DNA of 64,000 bases from Sphaerotilus hippei (GCF_003201595.1 NZ_QJJS01000006.1:162071-226070); one strand, 5' to 3'. Shown: positions 35,815 to 44,397, counted from the stretch's first letter. The notes: generated by a model not told the origin, from the letters alone. Translations and numbers: made by a program.

Positions 35815-36204
35815 ATGATGGCCTCCCGACGTGCGCAGCTCGTGCGAGGCGGCTGGCTCGTGCTCGGAGGCGTGAGCCTGGTGCTGGGCTTCGTCGGCCT
35901 GTTCCTGCCGCTGCTGCCGACCACCCCGTTCGTGCTGCTGGCCGCGGCCTGCTTCTCCCGCGGCAGCGAGCGCTGCGAGCGCTGGCTGCTGGAGCACCCC
36001 CGCTTCGGCCCCTCCATCCGTGACTGGCGCGAGCACCGCGCGCTGCCGCTGCGGGCCAAGCAGCTGGCCATCGTGATGATGGCCGTGAGCTGCGTGGCCG
36101 CCGCCCTGGTGATGACCCGGCTGCGCTGGCTGCCTGCGCTGGTGTGCCTGGGCGTGGCCTGCTGGCTCTGGCGCCTGCCCACCCGCGAGGCGATCCGCCG
36201 CTGA
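35815..36204 (+). CDS. YbaN-family (DUF454) inner-membrane protein
   Basis: This 129-residue protein has the DUF454 pattern: GGWLVLGGVSLVLGFVGLFLPLLPTTPFVLLAAACFSRGSERCERWLLEHPRFGP, then a second hydrophobic region (about residues 85-120) before a basic end. The function is unknown. The DUF454 core begins soon after ATG 35815, so I prefer it over the ATG at 35743, which would add a non-conserved Arg/Pro-rich stretch directly behind the tRNA. Confidence 0.82.
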   Translation: MMASRRAQLVRGGWLVLGGVSLVLGFVGLFLPLLPTTPFVLLAAACFSRGSERCERWLLEHPRFGPSIRDWREHRALPLRAKQLAIVMMAVSCVAAALVMTRLRWLPALVCLGVACWLWRLPTREAIRR

Positions 36205-36230
36205 GTGACCCGCGGCACGCCGGGTGGCCT

Positions 36231-37583
36231 TCAGCGCTGCAGGTCGCTGTCCTCGTCGGCGCCGAACAGCGGCAGGGTGTCCGTGTCGACCCGGGCCCGG
36301 GCCGGGCGCGGATGGCGTTCCGGTCCGTGGCCGGGCCTGCTCGATGCGGTGGTTCCGGCCTGGCTGACCGAGGGGGCCGGGATGGCGGTCCGCATCACCA
36401 TCGGCTGGCCATCGAGCCGCTCCAGATTGCCCACCCGCACGCCCAGCAGGCGCAGGCGCCGGCTCAGCAGGATGCGTTTCAGGCACTGGCCGGCGGCCTC
36501 CCGGATGCTGCGTGCATCGGCCGTGGCCGCCTCGAGGGTGTGGTCGCGTGTCACCGTGCGGAAATCGTCGAACCTCAGCTTGATGCCGATCGTGCGGCCC
36601 CGGTAGCCCTTGCGCTGCAGGTCCTGCGCGACGCGGGTGCACAGGTCGGTGAAGATCGTGCTCAGCGCAGCCCGGTCGGTCTTCGGGTGCAGGTCGTGCT
36701 CGAAGGTGGTCTCGCGGCTGACCGACACCGGCTCGCTGTAGGTGACCACCGGGCGCTCGTCGCGACCGTTGGCGGCGTCGTGCAGCCAGCGCGCCTGCGA
36801 GGCGCCGAAGGGGGCGGCCAGCGCGTCCAGGGGCGTGACCGCGAGGTCGCCGATCCGGTGGATGCCCATGGCCTCGAGCCGGGCGCCGGCCTTCGGGCCG
36901 ACCCCCTGGATGCGCCGCACCGGCAGCGGCCACAGCCGGGTCGGGATCTCGGCCGGGGTCAGCAGCGTCAGCCCGTCGGGCTTGTCGAGGTCGCTGCAGA
37001 TCTTGGCCAGCAGCTTGTTGCGCGCGATGCCGACCGAGCAGCTCAGCCCGGTGCGCTCGCGCACCAGGTTCTTGATGTCCTGCACCAGCGCCCGTAGGCC
37101 GCCCAGCGGGTCGTGCGCCACCGCATCGGCCACGCCGGGCAGGCCGGTGAGCTCGATGTAGATCTCGTCGATGCCACGGTCCTCGATGGCCGGCGCCAGT
37201 TCGGCCACCGCCTGCTTGAAGGCCGTCGACAGGCGCCGGTACTCGTCGAAGTCGGCCGGCAGCAGCAGGGCATCGGGGGCGAGCGCGGCGGCCTTCATCA
37301 AGCCCATGCCGGAGGACACGCCCCGCGCGCGGGCCTCGTAGGTGGCCGTGGTGACGACGCCGCGGCCGGTGTAGTCGCGCAGGCGCGGCCAGTCGCCCGG
37401 GCGGCCCGCGATCACGGCGCGCCGCCCGCCGATGACCAGCGGCTGCCCGCGCAGTTCCGGGCGGCGCAGCAGTTCGACGGACGCGTAGAACGCGTCCATG
37501 TCGAGGTGGGCGACCCAGCGGTCGGGCGCCCCGCCGTCCGGTGGTGAGGGTGCTGCATCGCCCGAGGGGCCGAGATCTGCCAT
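36231..37583 (-). CDS. dinB: DNA polymerase IV (Y-family)
   Basis: This 450-residue enzyme has the Y-family motifs AHLDMDAFYASVEL and RGIDEIYIEL (catalytic acidic residues; the usual SIDE is GIDE), palm/thumb segments IARNKLLAKICSDLDKPDGL and the HhH-like IQGVGPKAGARLEAMGIHRIGDLA. The C-terminus has DTLPLFGAD, a beta-clamp-binding peptide. It performs error-prone translesion synthesis. It is about 100 residues longer than E. coli DinB, mostly from a loop near the N-terminus and a linker before the clamp motif. ATG 37583 diverges from tldD. No LexA box is evident. Confidence 0.93.
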   Translation of the reverse strand: MADLGPSGDAAPSPPDGGAPDRWVAHLDMDAFYASVELLRRPELRGQPLVIGGRRAVIAGRPGDWPRLRDYTGRGVVTTATYEARARGVSSGMGLMKAAALAPDALLLPADFDEYRRLSTAFKQAVAELAPAIEDRGIDEIYIELTGLPGVADAVAHDPLGGLRALVQDIKNLVRERTGLSCSVGIARNKLLAKICSDLDKPDGLTLLTPAEIPTRLWPLPVRRIQGVGPKAGARLEAMGIHRIGDLAVTPLDALAAPFGASQARWLHDAANGRDERPVVTYSEPVSVSRETTFEHDLHPKTDRAALSTIFTDLCTRVAQDLQRKGYRGRTIGIKLRFDDFRTVTRDHTLEAATADARSIREAAGQCLKRILLSRRLRLLGVRVGNLERLDGQPMVMRTAIPAPSVSQAGTTASSRPGHGPERHPRPARARVDTDTLPLFGADEDSDLQR

Positions 37584-37633
37584 GCGTCGATTGTGTCGCG
37601 AGTCCCTGTCGCACGGTGCGGGCGATGTCTCCC

Positions 37634-37639
37634 TAGAAT
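37634..37639 (+). promoter_or_regulatory. putative -10 box of tldD
   Basis: TAGAAT at 37634-37639 lies 7 nt before the chosen ATG at 37647, implying a leaderless or near-leaderless tldD transcript. Confidence 0.35.
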
Positions 37640-37646
37640 GGTGGCC

Positions 37647-39110
37647 ATGATCTCTCGCGAACCCACCCTCGAACGTCTGGCCATCGCGCGCCAGTTGTTG
37701 CTGGAACCCTACGGTCTGGTGGAGTCCCACCTGACGCAGGCCCTCAACGTGATCTCGGCCCACAAGGTCGATGATGCGGACCTGTACTTCCAGTACACCC
37801 GCAGCGAGGGCTGGAGCCTGGAGGAGGGCATCGTCAAGAGCGGCAGCTTCAGCATCGACCAGGGCGTGGGCGTGCGTGCCGTGGCCGGCGAGAAGACCGC
37901 GTTCGCCTATTCCGACGACATCTCCGAGGCGGCGATCCTCGATGCGGCACGCACCGTGCGAAGCATCGCCTCGGCCGGTCAGAGCCGCCGCATCAAGCTG
38001 GACACGCCCCGCAAGGTGGCGTCCAGCCGCGTGCTCTACGCCAGCATGGATCCGATCGCCACGCTCGACAGCACGCGGAAGGTGGCGCTGCTGGAGCGCA
38101 TCGAGAAGCGCGCCCGTGCCCGCGATCCGCGCATCGTGCAGGTGATGGCCGGCCTGGCCGGCGAGTACGACGTGGTGATGGTCGCGCGGGCCGACGGCAC
38201 GCTGGCGGCCGACGTGCGTCCGCTGGTGCGTCTGTCGCTGACGGTGATCGCCGAGCAGGGGGGGCGCCGCGAGGTCGGCTCCTCGGGCGGCGGCGGGCGT
38301 TTCGGCTTCTCCTACTTCAGCGACGAGGTCATCGAAGGCTATGTGGACCAGGCCGTGCAGATGGCGCTGGTCAACCTCGACAGTCGCCCGGCTCCGGCCG
38401 GCGAGATGACCGTGGTGCTCGGCCCGGGCTGGCCCGGCGTGCTGCTGCACGAGGCCGTGGGCCATGGCCTGGAGGGCGACTTCAATCGCAAGGGCTCGAG
38501 CACCTTCTCCGGGCGCATCGGTGAGCGGGTGGCGGCCAAGGGCGTGACGGTGCTCGACGACGGCACGATCGCCGATCGCCGCGGCTCGCTCAACGTCGAC
38601 GACGAAGGCCATGCCAGCCAGCGCAACGTGCTGATCGAGGACGGCATCCTCAAGGGCTACATCCAGGATTCGATGAACGCCCGGCTGATGAAGACCGCAC
38701 CCACCGGCAACGGCCGGCGCGAGAGCTACGCGCACCTGCCCATGCCGCGCATGACCAACACCTACATGCTGGCGGGCGATCGCTCGCCCGAGGAGATCAT
38801 CGCCTCGATCGACCGCGGCCTGTATGCGGTCAACTTCGGTGGCGGGCAGGTGGACATCACCAGCGGCAAATTCGTGTTCTCGGGCAGCGAGGCCTACTGG
38901 GTCGAGAAGGGCAAGATCCTCTATCCGGTCAAGGGCGCGACCCTGATCGGCAACGGCCCCGACGCGATGACCCGCGTGTCGATGATCGGCAATGACCTGC
39001 AGCTCGACAGCGGCGTGGGCACCTGCGGCAAGGAAGGCCAGAGCGTGCCGGTCGGTGTCGGCCAGCCCACGCTGCGCATCGACGGCCTGACGGTCGGCGG
39101 GACCGCCTGA
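37647..39110 (+). CDS. tldD: metalloprotease TldD
   Basis: This 487-residue protein has the TldD zinc motif HExxxH at His268-Glu269 and His273 (LLHEAVGHGLEGDFNRKGSS), the glycine-rich SSGGGGRFGF and the C-terminal RVSMIGNDLQLDSGVGTCGKEGQSVPVGVGQPTLRI. TldD forms the active half of the TldD-TldE protease that trims peptides such as microcin precursors and CcdA; tldE (pmbA) is not in the window. The length matches E. coli TldD (481). ATG 37638 is an alternative start three codons upstream. Confidence 0.95.
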   Translation: MISREPTLERLAIARQLLLEPYGLVESHLTQALNVISAHKVDDADLYFQYTRSEGWSLEEGIVKSGSFSIDQGVGVRAVAGEKTAFAYSDDISEAAILDAARTVRSIASAGQSRRIKLDTPRKVASSRVLYASMDPIATLDSTRKVALLERIEKRARARDPRIVQVMAGLAGEYDVVMVARADGTLAADVRPLVRLSLTVIAEQGGRREVGSSGGGGRFGFSYFSDEVIEGYVDQAVQMALVNLDSRPAPAGEMTVVLGPGWPGVLLHEAVGHGLEGDFNRKGSSTFSGRIGERVAAKGVTVLDDGTIADRRGSLNVDDEGHASQRNVLIEDGILKGYIQDSMNARLMKTAPTGNGRRESYAHLPMPRMTNTYMLAGDRSPEEIIASIDRGLYAVNFGGGQVDITSGKFVFSGSEAYWVEKGKILYPVKGATLIGNGPDAMTRVSMIGNDLQLDSGVGTCGKEGQSVPVGVGQPTLRIDGLTVGGTA

Positions 39111-39166
39111 GCGATCGTTGCCCCAGCCCCACAGCCATCGGCGACGGGGCGTGCTACAGTGAATCT

Positions 39167-39241
39167 GTGATCAACGTGAACTTCTTTTTTGCGTACTTCT
39201 GGTTCTCGCACCGCACCGGCGGAGGAGAGGCACAGTCGTAG
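39167..39241 (+). CDS. aroG leader peptide rich in Phe/Tyr/Trp
   Basis: A 24-codon ORF from GTG 39167 (or 21 codons from GTG 39176) reads VINV-NFFFAYFWFSH-RTGGGEAQS and ends TAG. The core has five Phe, one Tyr and one Trp codon within nine codons. These are the three end products of the shikimate pathway whose first step is encoded downstream. No ATG start or strong ribosome-binding site is visible. The likely transcription start, 7 nt after the -10-like box, coincides with the GTG at 39167, so leaderless translation is possible. Confidence 0.8.
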   Translation: MINVNFFFAYFWFSHRTGGGEAQS

Positions 39242-39269
39242 GCAGCAGAAGCCACGCCAGCACCTCAAG

Positions 39270-39299
39270 AACCGCCGGAGCCTCCGGCGGTTTTTTTTT
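39270..39299 (+). terminator. attenuator terminator upstream of aroG
   Basis: ACCGCCGG (39271-39278) pairs with CCGGCGGT (39284-39291) around the loop AGCCT, and A39270-T39292 extends the stem. A run of nine T follows from 39291. It is a textbook Rho-independent terminator placed before the structural gene, as expected for an attenuator. Confidence 0.9.
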
Positions 39300-39340
39300 G
39301 CCCATTCCATTCAGACCCACAGCATCCAGGAGCAGAGACG

Positions 39341-40462
39341 ATGAACGCAAAGGCCAGCAACAGCGGCGCGGACGGTTGGTACGGCAGTGTGGACCGCACT
39401 TCCCAGACCGACGACGAGAGGATCCATGACGTGACCCCGCTGCCTCCGCCCGAACACCTGATCCGCTTCTTCCCCATCCGGGGCACGCCGATCGAGGCCC
39501 TGGTGTCCGACACCCGTCATCGCATCCGCCGCATCATCAACGGCAAGGACGATCGGATGCTGGTGGTGATCGGGCCGTGCTCCATCCACGACCCCGCCGC
39601 GGCGGTCGACTACGCCCGCCGCCTGCTGCCGCTGCGTGAGCGTTATGCCGGCACGCTCGAGGTGGTGATGCGGGTCTACTTCGAGAAGCCGCGCACGACC
39701 GTGGGCTGGAAGGGCCTGATCAACGACCCCTACCTCGACGAGAGCTACCGCATCGACGAGGGCCTGCGCATCGCCCGCCAGCTGCTGCTCGAGATCAACC
39801 GCCTGGGCATGCCGGCCGGCAGCGAGTTCCTCGACGTGATCTCGCCGCAGTACATCGGCGACCTGATCAGCTGGGGCGCCATCGGTGCGCGCACGACCGA
39901 GAGCCAGGTGCACCGCGAGCTGGCGTCGGGCATCTCCGCACCGATCGGCTTCAAGAACGGCACCGACGGCAACATCAAGATCGCCACCGACGCGATCCAG
40001 GCCGCGGCCCGTCCGCACCACTTCCTGTCGGTGCACAAGAACGGCCAGGTCGCCATCGTCGAGACCAAGGGCAACAAGGACTGCCACGTCATCCTGCGCG
40101 GTGGCAAGGCGCCGAACTACGACGCGGTCAGCGTCGCGGCGGCCTGCAAGGAGCTCGAGGCGTCCCGGTTGCACCCGTCGCTGATGGTGGACTTCAGCCA
40201 CGCCAACAGCAGCAAGCAGCATGAGCGCCAGGTGGTCGTGGCACGTGACATCGCCGAGCAGATCGCCGGGGGTTCACGCTCGGTGTTCGGCGTGATGGTG
40301 GAGAGCCACCTGAACGCCGGGGCGCAGAAGTTCACGCCGGGCAAGGACGATCCCGCCCAGCTGGCCTACGGCCAGAGCATCACCGATGCCTGCATCGGCT
40401 GGGATCATTCGCTGGAAGTGCTGGAAACCCTGCATCAGGCGGTGAAGGCAAGGCGCGCCTGA
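39341..40462 (+). CDS. aroG: 3-deoxy-7-phosphoheptulonate synthase (class I DAHP synthase)
   Basis: This 373-residue enzyme has the class I signatures MLVVIGPCSIHDPAAAVDYA, YFEKPRTTVGWKGLINDP, FKNGTDGN, ILRGGKAPNYD and MVDFSHANSSKQHERQ, which supply the metal ligands and the PEP and erythrose-4-phosphate sites. It catalyses the first committed step to aromatic amino acids and chorismate, and so also feeds the chorismatase of the pigment locus. Expression is probably controlled by the leader attenuator just upstream. Which aromatic amino acid inhibits it allosterically cannot be read from sequence. Confidence 0.95.
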   Translation: MNAKASNSGADGWYGSVDRTSQTDDERIHDVTPLPPPEHLIRFFPIRGTPIEALVSDTRHRIRRIINGKDDRMLVVIGPCSIHDPAAAVDYARRLLPLRERYAGTLEVVMRVYFEKPRTTVGWKGLINDPYLDESYRIDEGLRIARQLLLEINRLGMPAGSEFLDVISPQYIGDLISWGAIGARTTESQVHRELASGISAPIGFKNGTDGNIKIATDAIQAAARPHHFLSVHKNGQVAIVETKGNKDCHVILRGGKAPNYDAVSVAAACKELEASRLHPSLMVDFSHANSSKQHERQVVVARDIAEQIAGGSRSVFGVMVESHLNAGAQKFTPGKDDPAQLAYGQSITDACIGWDHSLEVLETLHQAVKARRA

Positions 40463-40524
40463 GGCGCTAGCATCTTCGGGTCCGGCCGTGCTAGGGGCAC
40501 GCCGGCTTCACCCGAGGAATCCCG

Positions 40525-40833
40525 ATGCGCAGTGAAATCACCGTCTCGTTCGGCCCGCAGCAGGTCCACCGTCTGCCGGTCGAGGCGCCGATGTCGAGCG
40601 AGGCCGCGCGCGCCTGGCTGGACGAGCAGTACGTCGAGATGGACTGCGTGCCCACCCGGGCCTCCGGCAAGGTGCTGGTGGCCGACAAGCTGCTGGCCCT
40701 GGCCGATGTCGCCGGCCCCGAGCTCTTCGAGCGCGACCCGGTCTGGTCGGCCGAATACGCCCAGGCCGCCGCCGGCGCCACCGGGCGTGCGCGGGTGCTG
40801 GTGGACGTGCTGTCCGGCGCGGTCAGCTACTGA
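40525..40833 (+). CDS. small hypothetical protein
   Basis: This 102-residue soluble, acidic-to-neutral protein (RSEITVSFGPQQVHRLPVEA, WLDEQYVEMDCVPTRASGKVLVADKLLALADVAGPELFERDPVWSAEYAQAA) matches no family I know. It sits 62 nt after aroG and 31 nt before the convergent adenosyltransferase gene. Coding is supported by the lack of a competing frame and by strong third-position GC bias. Confidence 0.65.
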   Translation: MRSEITVSFGPQQVHRLPVEAPMSSEAARAWLDEQYVEMDCVPTRASGKVLVADKLLALADVAGPELFERDPVWSAEYAQAAAGATGRARVLVDVLSGAVSY

Positions 40834-40864
40834 CGTGGCGCCGCCGGCCGGCAGGTCTCGGGCC

Positions 40865-41440
40865 TCAGGCCTGCGACTGCAGCAGCCGTTCGCTGCGCCA
40901 GTACACGTCGTCGCCTCCCAGGCCGTCGAGGTTGGCCCGGTTCAGCACGCGCGCCAGCACGAACAGCAGGTCCGACAGGCGGTTGAGGTACTGGCGGGCC
41001 AGGTCGCGCACCGGCTCCCGGGCGGCCAGGCCGACCAGCGAGCGCTCGGCGCGGCGAGCGATGGTGCGGCACACATGGGCGATGGCGGCGCTGCGTGTCC
41101 CGGCGGGCAGGATGAATTCCTGCAGGCGGGGCAGGTGCGCGTTGTGGTCGGCCAGCGCCTGGTCGAGGCCGACGACGGCATCGGCCTTCAGCAGCTCGTA
41201 GCCCGGGATCGACAGCTCGCCGCCCAGGTTGAACAGTTCGTGCTGGATGCGCACGAGCAGGTGGCGCACGTCCTCGGGCAGCGGCTCGGCCAGCAGCACG
41301 CCGAGGTTGGAATTGAGTTCGTCCACGTCCCCCATGGCCGCGACGCGCAGGTGGTCCTTGCTGACCCGGGTGCCGTCGCCGAGGCCGGTCGTGCCGTCGT
41401 CACCGGTGCGGGTGCTGATTTGTGTGAGTCGATGTCCCAT
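40865..41440 (-). CDS. PduO-type cob(I)alamin adenosyltransferase
   Basis: This 191-residue protein has the PduO-family N-terminal ATP-binding signature TRTGDDGTTGLGDGTRVSKD, then RVAAMGDVDELNSNLGVLLAE, and the C-terminal RRAERSLVGLA...QYLNRLSDLLFVLARVLNR. It transfers the adenosyl group of ATP to cobalamin, forming coenzyme B12. ATG 41440 has no ribosome-binding site; a TAGGAT -10-like box (plus-strand 41447-41452) lies 6 nt upstream, so it may be leaderless. It diverges from the YecA-like gene. Confidence 0.93.
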   Translation of the reverse strand: MGHRLTQISTRTGDDGTTGLGDGTRVSKDHLRVAAMGDVDELNSNLGVLLAEPLPEDVRHLLVRIQHELFNLGGELSIPGYELLKADAVVGLDQALADHNAHLPRLQEFILPAGTRSAAIAHVCRTIARRAERSLVGLAAREPVRDLARQYLNRLSDLLFVLARVLNRANLDGLGGDDVYWRSERLLQSQA

Positions 41441-41501
41441 GTTCTCATCCTAGCGCCGGCACAATGCCGTTTTTCGAACCTGATCTTTTGAAGAGACGAC
41501 C

Positions 41502-42248
41502 ATGAACGCTGCCGCTGACCTGAATGATGCCGAGATCGGTGAACTCGACGACCTTCTGGCGGCCGTGCCTGCGCCGCTGGAGGCGCTGGATGTCGTGATG
41601 CTCGACGGTTTCCTGTGCGGGGTGCTGGCCCAGCCGGTGGCCCTCGAGATGTCGCAGTGGCTGCCTGCGGCCTGCGACTGGAACCTGAGCGAAGAGGGCG
41701 GGCAGATCCTCGACGCCAACACCCCCGGCTGGCATTCGGCCAAGCAGGAGCGCCTCGAGACGCTGGTGCGCCGCCGTTTCGAGTCCCTGAACCGCTCCCT
41801 GGTCGAGGACGGATGGTTCGACCCGGTGATCATGCAACCGCTGGACGAGCAGGGTCAGCCCCTGAGCGGTGCGGCCGAGATCGAAGGGGCGCTGGCGCCC
41901 TGGATCGTCGGCTTCGAGCATGCGCTGAACCATTTCCCGGCGCTCGAGGACCTGACGGCCGCCGAGATCCCCGATCTGCTGGCCTGCCTGCGTCGTTACC
42001 TGCCGGAGCAGGACGAGGATGAGCAGGCCTACACCAAGGCCCTGAACCTCGAGCATCCGATCAAGTCGCTCGACGCGGCGATCGAGGACCTCGTGGGCAA
42101 CGTCGTCGAACTGGCCGACATCGGCCGCAACGAACGCCTGAAGGTCACCACGGTGCGCCGCACCGATCCGAAGGTCGGTCGCAACGATCCCTGCCCCTGT
42201 GGCAGCGGCCGCAAGTTCAAGCAGTGCCACGGCAAGGAAGGTCAGTGA
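41502..42248 (+). CDS. UPF0149/YecA-family protein with SEC-C zinc motif
   Basis: This 248-residue cytosolic protein has the YecA helical domain ([51 protein letters not shown]) and a C-terminal SEC-C zinc-binding motif [19 protein letters not shown], the same type found at the SecA C-terminus. YecA has been linked to ribosome and SecA-related binding in E. coli; the exact role here is unknown. Confidence 0.88.
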   Translation: MNAAADLNDAEIGELDDLLAAVPAPLEALDVVMLDGFLCGVLAQPVALEMSQWLPAACDWNLSEEGGQILDANTPGWHSAKQERLETLVRRRFESLNRSLVEDGWFDPVIMQPLDEQGQPLSGAAEIEGALAPWIVGFEHALNHFPALEDLTAAEIPDLLACLRRYLPEQDEDEQAYTKALNLEHPIKSLDAAIEDLVGNVVELADIGRNERLKVTTVRRTDPKVGRNDPCPCGSGRKFKQCHGKEGQ

Positions 42249-42342
42249 CCTGCCTGGTGATCCGAATTGACGACTGTCAAATCCTGCGGCGTGTCACGTC
42301 GGGGATACTGGCGTCGTCGTTCTATACAACGAGGAGCCGCTC

Positions 42343-42765
42343 ATGAAGATCCTGGTCGCCGTCGATGGCAGCGAATTCACCCGCAAGATGGTGGCCTACT
42401 GGGCCGCGCACGATGAATGGCTCGGCAAGCAGCACAGCTACACCCTGCTGACGGTCGTGCCGCAGGTGCCGCCCCGGGCCGCCGCGGTGCTCGACCGCGA
42501 GCTGCTGCAGGGTTATTACGCCGATGAAGGCGAGGCGGTGTTCAAGACCCTGCGCGAGTTCCTGACCCGCCAGGGCATCGCGGCCACCTACCTGAGCAAG
42601 ACCGGCCGGGTAGCCGAGGTCATCGCCAAGACCGCCATCGAAGGTGACTTCGACCTGCTGATGATGGGCTCGCACGGCCATTCGCAGCTGGGCGGGCTGG
42701 TCATGGGTTCGGTGGCCACGTCGGTGCTGGCCTCGTGCAAGGTGCCGGTCCTGCTGGTGCGCTGA
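42343..42765 (+). CDS. universal stress protein (UspA family)
   Basis: This 140-residue single-domain Usp starts MKILVAVDGSEFTRKMVAYW and ends with the nucleotide-binding GSHGHSQLGGLVMGSVATSVLASCKVPVLLVR, so it is probably of the ATP-binding class. In the upstream 94-nt gap, TTGACGACTGTCAA forms a small dyad near 42269, possibly an operator. The ribosome-binding site region is GAGGAGCC before ATG 42343. Confidence 0.92.
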   Translation: MKILVAVDGSEFTRKMVAYWAAHDEWLGKQHSYTLLTVVPQVPPRAAAVLDRELLQGYYADEGEAVFKTLREFLTRQGIAATYLSKTGRVAEVIAKTAIEGDFDLLMMGSHGHSQLGGLVMGSVATSVLASCKVPVLLVR

Positions 42766-42827
42766 GCGCATGCCCGGCGCCAGGTAAGCTGGCGCCGGCC
42801 TTCGCCCTCCCGGGCGTCTTCGCGGAT

Positions 42828-43043
42828 TCAGCGCGAGGTCGCGGCCGACCGGCCCGGCACGGGCGCGTCACCCGCCTCGGCCTTCATGCCCAGGGTCTCG
42901 GACGGTGCCGGGCCCAGGCTCATGTCCAGGCCGAATGCCGTGCCGTAGTCGCCGAAGTCGGTCGGATCCTTGCGTCGTGTCCTGAACTGGGGACGCAGCC
43001 GGACCCAGTTGAGCCAGCTTTTCCAGGAACGTCGGGCTTTCAT
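42828..43043 (-). CDS. small basic hypothetical protein
   Basis: A 71-residue ORF starts at ATG 43043 with AGAGGA about 10 nt upstream. The N-terminus is very basic and Trp/Arg-rich (MKARRSWKSWLNWVRLRPQFRTRRK), followed by DPTDFGDYGTAFGLDMSL and a Pro/Ala tail. I know no family. The good ribosome-binding site and the change in composition along the chain argue for a real gene, but it could be spurious. An upstream in-frame extension to 43154 is less likely. Confidence 0.5.
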   Translation of the reverse strand: MKARRSWKSWLNWVRLRPQFRTRRKDPTDFGDYGTAFGLDMSLGPAPSETLGMKAEAGDAPVPGRSAATSR

Positions 43044-43271
43044 GATTTCCTCTCCCGCTGACTCGACCGACGAGCCACGTGTGGTGTGATGTCTTGGCGG
43101 TGACCGGGTGGCTGTCTTGATGTCGAGCTGCAGCACGTCCCGCTGGTTTGTCAAGATCAGTGTATCGAGTGCGACTGAAAATCAAGCGGGCAGTAACCAT
43201 CGGTCCAGGTGGCTAGTTCACGAAGTGCCCGTGATCACGCACGCCGGATTCTCCGAAATGCAACACTGCCC

Positions 43272-44228
43272 TCAGTCGCCGGCCCGTTCCCGAGGCGACG
43301 CTGACAGATCGAGGGCGCCGCTGGCCAGGGCCTGGCCGATGCGGTCGAGCACGCTGGAAGGCAGGCCCGAGCCCGCCGGCCCGGCCGACGGGTCGGCGGT
43401 CAGCTTCCACTGGTGCCAGAACAGGTCCACGTCGATGTGGACGTCGGGGTGCAGCCTCAGCAGGCTGCCGGTCTCGATCTTGTGCGCCACCAGTGGCCAG
43501 GCGGCCACGCCGATGCCCCAGCCGCATTCCACGGCCCGCACATAAGCCTCCGACGACGGCACGTAGCGCTGCAGCAGCCGGGGCTCGTTCACCCCGAGGG
43601 CCTGGCCGACCCACTGGGCCTGCACATCGTCCTTCCGGTTGAACACCACGAACGGCACCCGCCCCAGGTGGCCGGCCTGCAGCACCGGCCGGGCCTCCAG
43701 CTGCTGCCGCACCAGCTTGGGGGAGGCGACGGCGACATAACGCATCGTGCCCAGTGCGGAGAGGCGGCAGCCCCGCAGCGCCGTGTTCACGGTCGACACG
43801 CAGCCCAGCACCCGGCCCTCGCGCAGCCAGTCATGGGTGAAGTCCTGGTCGTCGACGATCAGCTCCAGCGAGATGCCGCTGTCGACCACCGGCTGCAGGG
43901 CCGGCAGCACCCAGGTGGCCAGGCTGTCGGCGTTGACCGCGATGGCCACCCGGTCCTTGGAGGGCAGGGTCTCGCCCAGCTCCAGCGCCACGTCGGCCCG
44001 CAGCGCCTGCAGCTGCCGCGCGTGCCGCAGCAGCACCTGCCCGGCGCTGGTCACCCGCAGCGGGCGCGAGCGCACGATCAGCGGCTGCCCGATCTGGACC
44101 TCCAGCGCCCGCAGGCGCTGTGACACCGCGCTCTGCGTGATCGACAGCCGCAGCGCGGCGCGGTCGAAGTTGCCCTCGTCGATCAGGGCGATCAGGCAGT
44201 CCAGGGCGGCGTGGTCCAGTGATTTCAT
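43272..44228 (-). CDS. argP: LysR-family regulator of the ArgP (IciA) type
   Basis: This 318-residue protein has an N-terminal winged helix (LDHAALDCLIALIDEGNFDRAALRLSITQSAVSQRLRALEVQIGQPL) and a LysR co-inducer domain. The ArgP-like features are the IAVNADSLATWVLPAL segment and length. ArgP senses lysine/arginine and often activates a lysE-type exporter; here the nearest gene is the divergent dadA-like gene 170 nt away, and a LysE-family gene is about 20 kb distant. ATG 44228 (MKSLDHAALDCL) gives the family start. It could alternatively control the dehydrogenase. Confidence 0.85.
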   Translation of the reverse strand: MKSLDHAALDCLIALIDEGNFDRAALRLSITQSAVSQRLRALEVQIGQPLIVRSRPLRVTSAGQVLLRHARQLQALRADVALELGETLPSKDRVAIAVNADSLATWVLPALQPVVDSGISLELIVDDQDFTHDWLREGRVLGCVSTVNTALRGCRLSALGTMRYVAVASPKLVRQQLEARPVLQAGHLGRVPFVVFNRKDDVQAQWVGQALGVNEPRLLQRYVPSSEAYVRAVECGWGIGVAAWPLVAHKIETGSLLRLHPDVHIDVDLFWHQWKLTADPSAGPAGSGLPSSVLDRIGQALASGALDLSASPRERAGD

Positions 44229-44397
44229 CAGCCATTCTAATGATGGTTGAAAAAGATCAATTCTGCTTTTCAAACCAGGGTGAGACCTTCACCATCGCGG
44301 CTTGCCCAGGCCTCGATGGTGTTCGTCGGCAGGGTCGTGCAAACGGTCGCATGATGGGCATGGGCCGGATTTCCTTGAACCATCTGGGAGCAGGATC

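Larger units (their letters stand above)
39155..39300 (+). promoter_or_regulatory. transcription attenuator of aroG (Phe/Tyr/Trp leader)
   Basis: This leader contains, in order, an extended -10-like TGCTACAGT (hexamer 39155-39160), a short ORF with a run of Phe, Tyr and Trp codons, an antiterminator arm and a strong intrinsic terminator. CCGGCGG at 39216-39222 is complementary to CCGCCGG at 39272-39278, the left arm of the terminator, so the two structures are mutually exclusive. A ribosome stalled at the aromatic codons would leave the antiterminator free and allow aroG transcription. Completion of the peptide (stop at 39239-39241) would cover it and favour termination. This is the classic amino-acid attenuation logic. 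Confidence 0.85.
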
